Position numbers and translations under genes: made by a program. A stretch of 64,000 nucleotides of DNA from Bacillota bacterium (GTDB lineage Bacteria > Bacillota > Clostridia > Acetivibrionales > Acetivibrionaceae): contig JAEWSG010000142.1 in NCBI GenBank assembly GCA_023398495.1, positions 62,001 through 126,000 on the forward strand. The letters run 5' to 3'. Of the stretch, positions 54,456 through 63,268 are shown piece by piece; position 1 is the first letter of the stretch; each line of letters starts with the position of its first letter. The notes under the pieces are model-generated. The model was given only the letters and a program-made list of their open reading frames with translations, ran no database searches and was not told the DNA's origin.

Positions 54456-56978
54456 CTATACTTTAAATCCAAAGTCATTGGCAAAGGCAATATCCATTGC
54501 TACACCATGACGCAGGATTTCCAAATCATTCTTTTCATCATAAGCCACAAGATAGTATTTCTTCGTTTTATCATACTGCCTATTCTTAAAGTTGAACCTC
54601 AAACGGAAAATTCTCTTTTGTGGTTCAACATCTTTCTTATCCGCAACATAAATACACTCATTGGAAATCTTCTCGTTCTCCTCTGAAATGAAAAACAACT
54701 TGTAACTGGTAGCTCTCACAACATCACTGACTGGTTCCGACTGGATAAAATCCAATGTGGTAATCAGGTTTGTTATTTTCTGAACCATACTGACCAACAT
54801 GATCTGTGCCGGTCTGGTTTCGACATGTCCCTTTTCAGTCTTCACATCTATGACCGGAATAATCATTTCCTGAGGCGAAGATCCACCGTGTACGTAATTC
54901 TGACCTCCTCCCGGCACTTTGAAAACATTTGAACTCACCGGATAAGCCACTACCTTGCTGTCGTCATTACCCAAAATCAACCCAAGAGACTTACAGGCCA
55001 CACCATCCTCATCAATTGCCATGTCAGATACTATAAAGCGTCTATTAACAAACAATCCCTTACCAGTTGCGTTGCCAATCTTATCACTTTCTTTAAGCTT
55101 ATCCCTCTTATAAATAAAACCATGATCTGCTGTCACAATAAAATGGTATGTATTTGCACTTCCCGAAAGACGTTTAATCAAACTGTAAATCTCATCAATG
55201 GCCTCTGAACAAGCATTAAATACTTCATTCTCGGTATTGGGCTTTTCTCCACGGACGTCAATTTGGTTGTGGTAAACATAGACCACATCCTTACCGGTAA
55301 AAATCTCACGAAGCTCTGCCTGTTTCATTGCCCTTATGTTATCATACTGTACGCAGCAGCTTCTTGGTATATAGCTCTGTAAAATAGTCTCACGTTGCTT
55401 GAGATCATCGCAAGGCAATCCTTCAGCCAAAACCTTAAAATCATCTGTTATGGTAAGCAGCTTTTGTGGTAGTAGTGCCGCCATGCCAAGTCGGGTGTAA
55501 GAAGGCAGGGTACTCATCATCGCCTCCATTTTTACAGTACACTTTACGTCGTCCTGCAGCTTCTCATACAGTGAGTGTCCAGTCTCATAACGAAGTGCAT
55601 CAGATATAATAACTACAACCTTGTCCTTGCTATTACGAATATATTTATCAAAAAAATTCCGCTGAAGCGGCATCGCAGACATAGATTCATCTGCTGAGAA
55701 AGCCGCATTCCATTTTGGTAATACTTTTGCCAAATACTCATTGGTATAAATGTTCTCAACGAGATCCCTCAGTTTTTCATAAGGCACGGTGTCTTCAATC
55801 CGATCATAATACCAATAGAATTCACGATAGAACCTATCTATAAGGTAATCCTTGCTGCAATACTTATTGATTATACTTTCCATATCATCAGGGCAAGCAT
55901 ATCTGGCTGCTGCAACTATATGAAACGCACTCGATACCATCTGATATCGGCCTTTCATATGTTCGCCAAAATGCTTCTTGATACGATGCTGACAAACAGC
56001 TGCAATATCAAGATTGTTTAGCTTTGCACCAGTATCTTCGTTTAAAAGACGTTCTGTAATCCAATTCAAAATAAAGCTGTCAATAATCACAAAAGTATCA
56101 CAATCCACAAGCATTTCCGGTGAATATCCATCAAGGGCATCAGCAACTTTTAATGAAGCTGCCATCAAGCTTGAAATTTCATCATACCGATCCCGGTAAA
56201 GGACATTATTCATAAGGTTATCCATGAAAGCAATGATATTGCCGGATTTATATGAAATAAATCCATTCCAAGCCTTTGGTAATTCTCCATTCAAATACCT
56301 GCCTGTATAAGTCACGAACATTGTCATAACAAGCTTTTCAATTGTAGGCTTTGCATCTGAATAGCCAAACTGTTCCTCACACATACGCCAAAAAGCATCT
56401 AGCAGTTCATACTTTTCAAATTCAGCCAGAAACTTGTTATTCTCGAAGCCGTCATCGGTAATAACCACTCTCACTACCTCTTCAAATGAGGCAGTACGTG
56501 TTTTACACAGCACGCTCATTATAGCAACCTCAATGCTGTCTCTTGTAAAGTTATCGTTCTCCAGATCATAGAACTTCTCAGTTCTTTCCTTCGCACCAAA
56601 GAACTTTATATATTTTTGAATAACAGGCTTGTACTTCTCATTTATGCCCAAATCTACCGCCAAAAGTGAAGCACGGTCGGCAAAAAACTGTTTTGAGTAC
56701 AGCAAAATATCCTCCAAGTGGTTATTCTGCACAGGAGGTTTAGGAAACGGTGCATAAATCAGATAGCTGTTTTCTCTGTCCTTACGTTCCAAGAAATATT
56801 TTGTATAGAACTGATTGTCAGGCTCAAGGTGATAAACCTTTGCACCCACCAATTCTAATGTATCAATATCATCAGCAAACTCTGCCTTTTCATCATACCA
56901 GAATACCAGCTTACGGGTATCACTAGCAAACTCAGCATTGAGTTTATCTATTATTTGCTTTAGGTTTAATTCTGCCAT
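54456..56978 (-). CDS. pglZ: BREX protein PglZ (alkaline phosphatase superfamily)
   Basis: An 840-aa protein with the PglZ core: VVIISDALRYETG near 448 and FIVTADHGFIYKR near 620, the metal-binding Asp and His of the alkaline phosphatase fold. It is required for BREX methylation and phage exclusion. The start lies five bases after the stop of the small E-x-K gene, so translation is probably coupled. The N-terminal half is helical and of the length expected for type 1 BREX. Here pglZ is separated from pglX by four accessory genes, an unusual arrangement. Confidence 0.93.
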   Translation of the reverse strand: MAELNLKQIIDKLNAEFASDTRKLVFWYDEKAEFADDIDTLELVGAKVYHLEPDNQFYTKYFLERKDRENSYLIYAPFPKPPVQNNHLEDILLYSKQFFADRASLLAVDLGINEKYKPVIQKYIKFFGAKERTEKFYDLENDNFTRDSIEVAIMSVLCKTRTASFEEVVRVVITDDGFENNKFLAEFEKYELLDAFWRMCEEQFGYSDAKPTIEKLVMTMFVTYTGRYLNGELPKAWNGFISYKSGNIIAFMDNLMNNVLYRDRYDEISSLMAASLKVADALDGYSPEMLVDCDTFVIIDSFILNWITERLLNEDTGAKLNNLDIAAVCQHRIKKHFGEHMKGRYQMVSSAFHIVAAARYACPDDMESIINKYCSKDYLIDRFYREFYWYYDRIEDTVPYEKLRDLVENIYTNEYLAKVLPKWNAAFSADESMSAMPLQRNFFDKYIRNSKDKVVVIISDALRYETGHSLYEKLQDDVKCTVKMEAMMSTLPSYTRLGMAALLPQKLLTITDDFKVLAEGLPCDDLKQRETILQSYIPRSCCVQYDNIRAMKQAELREIFTGKDVVYVYHNQIDVRGEKPNTENEVFNACSEAIDEIYSLIKRLSGSANTYHFIVTADHGFIYKRDKLKESDKIGNATGKGLFVNRRFIVSDMAIDEDGVACKSLGLILGNDDSKVVAYPVSSNVFKVPGGGQNYVHGGSSPQEMIIPVIDVKTEKGHVETRPAQIMLVSMVQKITNLITTLDFIQSEPVSDVVRATSYKLFFISEENEKISNECIYVADKKDVEPQKRIFRLRFNFKNRQYDKTKKYYLVAYDEKNDLEILRHGVAMDIAFANDFGFKV

Positions 56979-56982
56979 ATAA

Positions 56983-57483
56983 TCACCGTTCTTTTACAAG
57001 TTTATAGTCTTTTGCAATTTCTTCATTCATTAAAATCACACTATTTTTCCAAATCTTATTTTGATGAAGCAATTTTTTATAAATAGCATCTTTAAGTGGC
57101 TGCAACCATTCGATTTTGTGACCTTTTATAATCAAAATAAATTTAAACTCAACCTTTTCTTTGTTAATATCTATCAATGTTGTTGGGATTTCATCATAAT
57201 GGTTTCTCTTTAAAATAGCAGATAAATACATATTGAATGAATGTAAAAACTTGTCCGATATTTCATTTATAAAGGTATCGAATTTCTCTTTATTTTCCGG
57301 CGTAGGTTGTGGTGAGCTTGACTTTGCCTCGACAAAATAAATCTCATCTTCTTTTAATGTAACCAAAAATTCAACTGTCTTTATCCCTTCACCAATACTC
57401 TTTTGCAATTTTGAATTTTCAATCCTAAACACTCGCTCTTTTTCGAATTCAAAAAGCATTTTTGACTCTTCTATTTGTATCAT
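56983..57483 (-). CDS. Small E-x-K protein, partner of the adjacent ATPase
   Basis: A 166-aa protein. A beta hairpin carries VEFLVTLKEDEIYFVEAKSS near residues 37-56, which resembles the D/E...E-x-K core of PD-(D/E)xK nucleases, preceded by an acidic residue cluster. A helical region follows. The ATG overlaps the ATPase stop by four bases (ATGA), so the two are made together, most likely as a complex. I infer an effector nuclease or a nucleic-acid-binding subunit. The family is not recognised by name and nuclease activity is unproven. Confidence 0.6.
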   Translation of the reverse strand: MIQIEESKMLFEFEKERVFRIENSKLQKSIGEGIKTVEFLVTLKEDEIYFVEAKSSSPQPTPENKEKFDTFINEISDKFLHSFNMYLSAILKRNHYDEIPTTLIDINKEKVEFKFILIIKGHKIEWLQPLKDAIYKKLLHQNKIWKNSVILMNEEIAKDYKLVKER

Positions 57484-58508
57484 GACCCCATCTCCATTTT
57501 AATTTCATCCTTATAGAGCTGAATAAAAGTATCGCGAATAGTATTCACTTCCAAATCTTTGAATTTGGCACTACTTTCACATTTAACCCCATGTTCTGTT
57601 TTGTAAAGCGAATGAAATTTTACTATTCCCTTTTCGTTTGATTTAATATCGAAATACTTCGACAGTGTATAGTCATGCGTAGAAATAAAAATCTGAACGC
57701 CGCTCTCTTGAATTTCCAGAAGCATATCTACAATCATGGGAATATGTATTGGATTTATGTTTGCTTCCGGTTCATCCCAGAACAAAACAGACCCTTTTTC
57801 AAGCGTGCCATTTTTCATTAACTGCCAAAGTAAAGCTATCTTTCGAATCCCCTCAGCAACAAGATTAAACTCAACCTTGGAATTTCCGTGTTTTAAGTAA
57901 AATTTATCGTTTGGTGCATCGAAAAAAACTTTCCCTTCAATAATTTTTTCTAGTCTGTTTAGTTGGGGCTTTTTGCTCATTGAGTCACGTCCAACTGATA
58001 TATCAACCTTAGCTGAATGAATTATATCAATATATGTATCATCAAACTCAACATTACTTTTTTCATTAGCCGAAATAAGGTTATACGAATTTGACAGTAT
58101 TTCTTTGGCTGGAATAAATGTACTTTCTAAATTACCGAACTCCTTTTCCCAGCTTTGTTCATTTTTCACTTCAGCTTCCCATTTATTTGTTTTTGTACTG
58201 AAATTAATTGATAGACTTTTTATCACATTATTTTTCTGAGCATAAATTTTTGTTGTTGAACTGGATGTGCCTTGCTTTCTATTCACAAGTCTTCCAATTT
58301 TAAAATCGTCCGGTCTAAATGTATTCACAATTTTTTGCGAAAACGAGACCTTAGGATTTACAGCTTTACATGCTGAATAAATAAGCTTCATTAAATGAGT
58401 CTTACCCGTCCCATTTTCTCCAATAAGAATATTAATGCCTTCACAAAAATCAATACTCTCTTGTTCAAATACTGTAAAATTAGATAAATCTATTTTTTGT
58501 ATGCCCAT
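57480..58508 (-). CDS. OLD/AAA_21-like ATPase
   Basis: A 342-aa ABC-type ATPase of the OLD/RecF class: Walker A ILIGENGTGKTHLMK near 27-41, Walker B VLFWDEPEANINP near 245, and switch IFISTHDYTLS near 275. There is no TOPRIM domain, so its effector is supplied by another protein, probably the overlapping E-x-K gene. Such ATPase plus small-effector pairs sense phage components (Septu, PARIS, Gabija-like). GGAGG precedes the ATG. It begins 42 bases after the Imm1-like gene, within the BREX operon. Confidence 0.82.
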   Translation of the reverse strand: MGIQKIDLSNFTVFEQESIDFCEGINILIGENGTGKTHLMKLIYSACKAVNPKVSFSQKIVNTFRPDDFKIGRLVNRKQGTSSSTTKIYAQKNNVIKSLSINFSTKTNKWEAEVKNEQSWEKEFGNLESTFIPAKEILSNSYNLISANEKSNVEFDDTYIDIIHSAKVDISVGRDSMSKKPQLNRLEKIIEGKVFFDAPNDKFYLKHGNSKVEFNLVAEGIRKIALLWQLMKNGTLEKGSVLFWDEPEANINPIHIPMIVDMLLEIQESGVQIFISTHDYTLSKYFDIKSNEKGIVKFHSLYKTEHGVKCESSAKFKDLEVNTIRDTFIQLYKDEIKMEMGS

Positions 58509-58550
58509 ATCAGTACCTCCCTTAATTTACTTTACTTATACCCTAACTCT

Positions 58551-58964
58551 TCAGGTGCTTTCCCATTCTAGATCCTCAAGCTTTTTCCCATTAATTGCAT
58601 AATACTCTGCTGCTCTTAATACTTTACCAAGCCTTACAAATTGATATTCCGGGTATTCTCCTGTTTGCCCAGCCACAATCATTTCTATGTAATCATTTTT
58701 ATCCTTAGTTGAATCTATGAGTGTATAAAAAGTTTCATTGTCATAGGTCAATACTACCATATACAACCCATTTTCTCCACCTGCTATCATTAGCGACTCA
58801 TCGGGGTTATCTTCATCAGGTCCCATTGTCACACACGTACTCTTATTGCCATCTAGGCCCAGTATTGCTTCTTTTATCCTCTCTAGTGTTATATCATCTC
58901 GGATTATCTTGTTTTTATAATCACCATTTTCAAAATTATCGCTTGTAATATGTGTAATATACAT
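58551..58964 (-). CDS. Imm1-type immunity protein
   Basis: A 137-aa protein with the Imm1 pattern: beta strands with SLMIAGGENGLYMVVLTYD, then VAGQTGEYPEYQFV near 92, and a C-terminal helix EYYAINGKKLEDLEW. Imm1 proteins neutralise deaminase and nuclease toxins of polymorphic toxin systems. It lies 12 bases after the deaminase gene, in the order toxin then immunity, as a matched pair. GAGGGTG precedes the ATG. It sits inside the BREX operon, an unusual location for a toxin-immunity pair. Confidence 0.8.
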   Translation of the reverse strand: MYITHITSDNFENGDYKNKIIRDDITLERIKEAILGLDGNKSTCVTMGPDEDNPDESLMIAGGENGLYMVVLTYDNETFYTLIDSTKDKNDYIEMIVAGQTGEYPEYQFVRLGKVLRAAEYYAINGKKLEDLEWEST

Positions 58965-58976
58965 ACTTTCACCCTC

Positions 58977-59492
58977 TTAATCATAATAGTTCTTGAATGG
59001 ATTACCTGACTCAAACGGATTAAACTTTAGTGTTGGTTTTCCCCTAGAGTGTATTTCTACCTCAGTTAAGCCTAATTGCTTTGCCATAGATTTAACGGCC
59101 CCTCTAAGTCCACATGGAGGACAAACTTCCCTATCCACTATTAAAACAGCCTTTCCACCACTAATACCAGCGTCTTTTGCTTGCTGGAATACATCTGTTT
59201 CGGCATGAGTTATAGATATACTATTTACTTTTAAGGTTATTGGTTTACGCCCATGAGCATTGGTTCCTATAAATTCCTTATCTCCAACTACCAACTTTGC
59301 TACTGTTCGTGCACTCCCTTTAACATTATCTTCCGAGCTACCAGCTACAGGCATCCCATGCTCTTCACGATATTTGGCTAGATCCTCAAAATGCTGCTCT
59401 ATAGTTTTTTCAGACATTGGTGCTGCCTTTGGTTCCTCTTTCTTTCCAGCTGGGTCTATCTTTGGTCTATCACTAACAAAATTCCTACCCAA
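58977..59492 (-). CDS. Nucleic-acid deaminase toxin domain, stand-alone
   Basis: About 171 aa. The cytidine deaminase-like fold shows the zinc ligands THAETDVFQ (HAE) near residue 95 and REVCPPCG (CxxC) near 125, followed by the helix/strand LGLTEVEIHS. This is the pattern of deaminases of polymorphic toxin systems; the subfamily is uncertain. The N-terminal 60 residues are linker-like; there is no secretion leader, transport signal or repeat region, so it stands alone. A TTG at 59492 with GGGGGG seven bases upstream is a better start than ATG 59507, which has none. It is followed by its likely Imm1 partner. It may have been cut from a larger toxin. Confidence 0.72.
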   Translation of the reverse strand: MGRNFVSDRPKIDPAGKKEEPKAAPMSEKTIEQHFEDLAKYREEHGMPVAGSSEDNVKGSARTVAKLVVGDKEFIGTNAHGRKPITLKVNSISITHAETDVFQQAKDAGISGGKAVLIVDREVCPPCGLRGAVKSMAKQLGLTEVEIHSRGKPTLKFNPFESGNPFKNYYD

Positions 59493-59596
59493 TTGATTTC
59501 CCCCCATAACATCTTATTTACTCACATTGTATCTTTTATCAACATATATCAAATTCATCACGCAGGGATTGATAATTCTAGTATCTTAACTCTATA

Positions 59597-62500
59597 TCAA
59601 ATCTTTGCAAGTACTTCAAGCTTCTTGCCATCAGAACCGGTTTGCACTTTTTCATAGTTCACCTTTACCCCATCATCTAAATCTATAGATATTCTTGCAA
59701 GCGCAAGGTGAGCAATCTTCTCATCATACTCTTTTGTTTCTTTCAGCTGCTTAATTAACTTTTCCTTTCTCTTTTCCGCAGCGGCAACTTCACGAGCATT
59801 GTTGCTGTTTTCAATTGTTTCCTGCATTCGGGCAATCTCACTTTCGTAAACACGTTGCATTCGGTGAAGGTAATCAATACGCAAGTTGCCTATAGTATTT
59901 TCATCATATCGGTGCATATAGACCAGTGCCTTAAATCCATCAGCCTTCCCGCTGTCAAACAGCCAATAGATAGGGCGCTTTTGATACACTTTGCAATGAT
60001 CTTTGAAAAAATCTTTTAGGAAGTAGTTTCTAATGACTTCACAAGAAGTATTACCCTTGTTACCTAAAGCTTTCGCAATAAAGTCAAGGTTTTGCTCCAA
60101 AGTTTCTGATCCATAGACCTTTTTGACAAAGGAAACAAATAATCCAACAATATCATCTTCAAAATATTCTTCATCAGTAATAGGTAGAATGTTGTCTTTA
60201 TCGGGGGTAAATGTGCTAAATTTACTGTCGTCCCATTGACCACCAGCATAGGCAAGACCGTCAATATCAAGTGAATACCGTCCAAACATGCAACCAACCG
60301 CATAGGAAATAAAACTACGAATGTCACGTTCTAGATCTGCTTTTCGGATGGTAACATCTTTGTCTTCAACTTCTGGTGTTAGTTCATCCTGTAAACCATA
60401 GATATCAATGAAAATATGATTTAATTCTTCTTCATTGGCTTTTAATTGATTGAACTGAACTTCAGTAAACTGTTTCCACTGATTAAATGCTTCAGAAATA
60501 GTAGTTGTCTCACGAAGCAGTGGATGCCTCAAGAAGTCCCATGAGTTTTCAAAAGAATTCCATTCCTGTACTGAAATTTCTATGTTTTTGCTAACTAAAT
60601 CATCAATTCTCTCAGCTGGCAATAAAATTACAGGCGTTTTTCCCAGAGGTCCTTCATGAAAATCTAAAGTCGGAGATACAACTTCTAAAAATTTCTGCAT
60701 CACTCTTGAATTATATAACCCTAATAAGTACAATATTTTATCATCACTTGCAAAACACATTGAACCTTTAGTTTCAAAAATAAAGCCATTAGGAACATAT
60801 CTCATTCCAAATAAACCAGAAGCAACTGTAGACCAAGTTAAGCCTTTACAGAAATATAAGTCTCTATTTATCACTCTCCCATTTGACTTAACTTTTACAC
60901 CTGGAGTAGTATCTATATAATTACAAATTGCAGCTCCATTATTTTGATAGTTAACTACATAGTCAAAATTTCCATACCACCTTCTAAATGTTCCACCTTT
61001 TGTAATAGGGAACCACTTAAGCCCTGATTTATCAGCCTGTTTAGGCGTTTCAAATCCTTTTCCAATACTTCTTTCTTCAACCTCATACCATAACCTTAAA
61101 AACAAATCATTGTTTGTAGTTGCAAGGCCTTGTCTTGGTTTAGCAACATCATACAAAATACTATTTTGAAATGCTGCAATCATTTGCTGACTAATCCAAT
61201 ATGCAAATGGTGTTCCCGGTATTTTCCTATAGTTTTCTTGGAAAGCTTCAAAATTATTATTTTTAGACAGGAACGCCAATCGCTTTTCTTCTTGACTATT
61301 ATAAGACACCAATCGACTATATACACCCTTGTATTCCTTAATTGAACTATTTCTAAAAACAAAACATGCTGTTTGCACAATTTCACCACTTATTTCTTCA
61401 AACGCCCTAGCTCCAAGGTGTGCCAAACATATACAATCAGTATTAACAAGCTTATCCCGAAGCTTATCGAAGCTAGACAGAAACATCCAAGCTTGCTGTG
61501 TAATCATAGCCTGCATTCTATTAAGCTTTGTTTTCAATTTGCATACCTCAATAAATACAGAAAAGAGATCTGTTTTACTGTCCGGAAAAAACTTTTTCAC
61601 ATAGTTTGCAAGTCTACTCCCCATATTTCCACTGCCCATATATGGAGGATTAGTTAAAACCACATCATACTTCCGTGCCATAACAGCACCTATTTCTACC
61701 AATACGCATAATTGTTCCTTAGTATCCTCAATACCCATTGTATCGAACGACAATTGACCACTCACTTCAGTATTACAAACAAATCTATTGAGCAATCCCC
61801 AATTATAGTTCTCTACATTAAGGATCGATCCATATTCCTTAGCATCAACAAAAGTATCTAACAGCCCTTCTACTTGAAGAATTGCAGTGTTCTTTTCTAT
61901 ATCACTCATGCCTACACCGAAGTATTTCAAATGATTTCGATTAATACGATTACTTTCTTCAATAGCGAATAAATGGCAATCTGTTTCACCATCTAAAACC
62001 CGGCGATTATAATGTCTTGCTTTCATCATTATTGCAAAATAGGCAAGTTGATAAGCACGGTTATCAATATCTAAGCCATAGATATTATGAACCAAAATAC
62101 TCCTTGCAGCATCACGCTGGCTATATCCGTAACTTTCATAAATCTGCATCAGCACATCAAATGCGTACACTAAAATATGACCACTCCCCATGCATGGGTC
62201 AATAACCTTGATATCTTCCGGCTTAATTGTTTTATACTCTTCATGGATGGCCTCCAATTGTTTCTGTACATCTTCTTCCTGTTCAGCTTCATCCAGATAA
62301 TATTTCCATTCAGATTTTAACGCATCATTTGGATGGCCTTCAAGCCACAAACGGCCCAAGCTATTCTCAACCATATACCGTACAATCCAGTCTGGTGTAA
62401 ACAGTTGCGTTGCTGCAGGGATACGCTCCTTTGTAATCTTTACATTCTTTTTAAGCAGTGCAAAAGCTTCATCCTTCGGCTCGGTATTATAAAATTGATA

Positions 62501-63196
62501 TAACCATCCAATGATTTCAACCTGACCTTCTTTTGAAACATTAAAATCATCCTCCAAAATGTCATGCACTAAACGGTAAACTACACCATCCTTATCAGTA
62601 AAGGAAACATTCAGAAGCAGTTCTGTATAATCACTTGTCTTTTCAAAAAGATTTGGCAGAATAGCATTCAATGCGTTGCACTGCTTGATAAAGAGCATTT
62701 GAAACAATTCATCCAACTTATTATTATGTTTCAATTGTACAATACGGTCTTTTTCATAAGGAGAAAAATCCAAGTCCGAATCAAACGGTGTTGTCACCAA
62801 ATCAGGTTCTATTTTTGTTATGCTTTCAGAAGAAAGAACACGTATGCGTGAGGGTAAATAATCATTAACCTCCATAAAACGCACAGCTATAAGACGGTTA
62901 AACCATGTGTATGCTACTTCCTCAACAACCGCCTTATAAGCAGTTTTGTAATCTGACTGCTTTGCCTTACTTTTTATAGTTTCTTCCAACTTCTCACGTT
63001 GTTTGATTTCAACTCTTGAAATAGAATATGGCTCCTTAGTCCCAATGTCAAAAAACTGTACATCCTTTGTTGATTGTGGTAAAGCTTCCTTTATCTCCTT
63101 TTCGGTAATACCTAAAAGACCTGCCTTATATGTTATATCAGCAATAAGTTTATTTCTTGCCCAAATTGCAAAGTTCTTAATAGCTGTTTTATTCAT
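59597..63196 (-). CDS. pglX: BREX adenine-specific DNA methyltransferase PglX
   Basis: A 1199-aa protein of full type 1 length. The SAM-binding motif DPCMGSGHILVYAFD near 340 and the catalytic NPPYMGSG near 520 define an N6-adenine methyltransferase; the rest is target recognition and helical domains. PglX methylates host DNA at an asymmetric site and guides the BREX complex. GGAGG lies upstream of the ATG. It follows the RecG-like gene after a gap holding four 11-bp repeats. No lesion is seen, so this locus looks functional, in contrast to the broken genes left of it. Confidence 0.94.
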   Translation of the reverse strand: MNKTAIKNFAIWARNKLIADITYKAGLLGITEKEIKEALPQSTKDVQFFDIGTKEPYSISRVEIKQREKLEETIKSKAKQSDYKTAYKAVVEEVAYTWFNRLIAVRFMEVNDYLPSRIRVLSSESITKIEPDLVTTPFDSDLDFSPYEKDRIVQLKHNNKLDELFQMLFIKQCNALNAILPNLFEKTSDYTELLLNVSFTDKDGVVYRLVHDILEDDFNVSKEGQVEIIGWLYQFYNTEPKDEAFALLKKNVKITKERIPAATQLFTPDWIVRYMVENSLGRLWLEGHPNDALKSEWKYYLDEAEQEEDVQKQLEAIHEEYKTIKPEDIKVIDPCMGSGHILVYAFDVLMQIYESYGYSQRDAARSILVHNIYGLDIDNRAYQLAYFAIMMKARHYNRRVLDGETDCHLFAIEESNRINRNHLKYFGVGMSDIEKNTAILQVEGLLDTFVDAKEYGSILNVENYNWGLLNRFVCNTEVSGQLSFDTMGIEDTKEQLCVLVEIGAVMARKYDVVLTNPPYMGSGNMGSRLANYVKKFFPDSKTDLFSVFIEVCKLKTKLNRMQAMITQQAWMFLSSFDKLRDKLVNTDCICLAHLGARAFEEISGEIVQTACFVFRNSSIKEYKGVYSRLVSYNSQEEKRLAFLSKNNNFEAFQENYRKIPGTPFAYWISQQMIAAFQNSILYDVAKPRQGLATTNNDLFLRLWYEVEERSIGKGFETPKQADKSGLKWFPITKGGTFRRWYGNFDYVVNYQNNGAAICNYIDTTPGVKVKSNGRVINRDLYFCKGLTWSTVASGLFGMRYVPNGFIFETKGSMCFASDDKILYLLGLYNSRVMQKFLEVVSPTLDFHEGPLGKTPVILLPAERIDDLVSKNIEISVQEWNSFENSWDFLRHPLLRETTTISEAFNQWKQFTEVQFNQLKANEEELNHIFIDIYGLQDELTPEVEDKDVTIRKADLERDIRSFISYAVGCMFGRYSLDIDGLAYAGGQWDDSKFSTFTPDKDNILPITDEEYFEDDIVGLFVSFVKKVYGSETLEQNLDFIAKALGNKGNTSCEVIRNYFLKDFFKDHCKVYQKRPIYWLFDSGKADGFKALVYMHRYDENTIGNLRIDYLHRMQRVYESEIARMQETIENSNNAREVAAAEKRKEKLIKQLKETKEYDEKIAHLALARISIDLDDGVKVNYEKVQTGSDGKKLEVLAKI

Positions 63197-63221
63197 TCAA
63201 AATCCTCCAGCTCGATTTTTT

Positions 63222-63265
63222 CTTGACTAAATCTTGGCTAAATCTTGACTAAACCTTGACTAAAC
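63222..63265 (-). repeat. Four tandem 11-bp repeats between the RecG-like gene and pglX
   Basis: On the plus strand CTTGACTAAAT, CTTGGCTAAAT, CTTGACTAAAC and CTTGACTAAAC follow one another without gaps. The last codons of the gene to the right (ILAKK) carry a related CTTGGCTAAA, so the array may have grown from its 3' end. Confidence 0.85.
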
Positions 63266-63268
63266 CTT

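Noticed and set aside
63222..63265. CRISPR array
   Set aside because: Repeats of 11 bp are directly adjacent without spacers.
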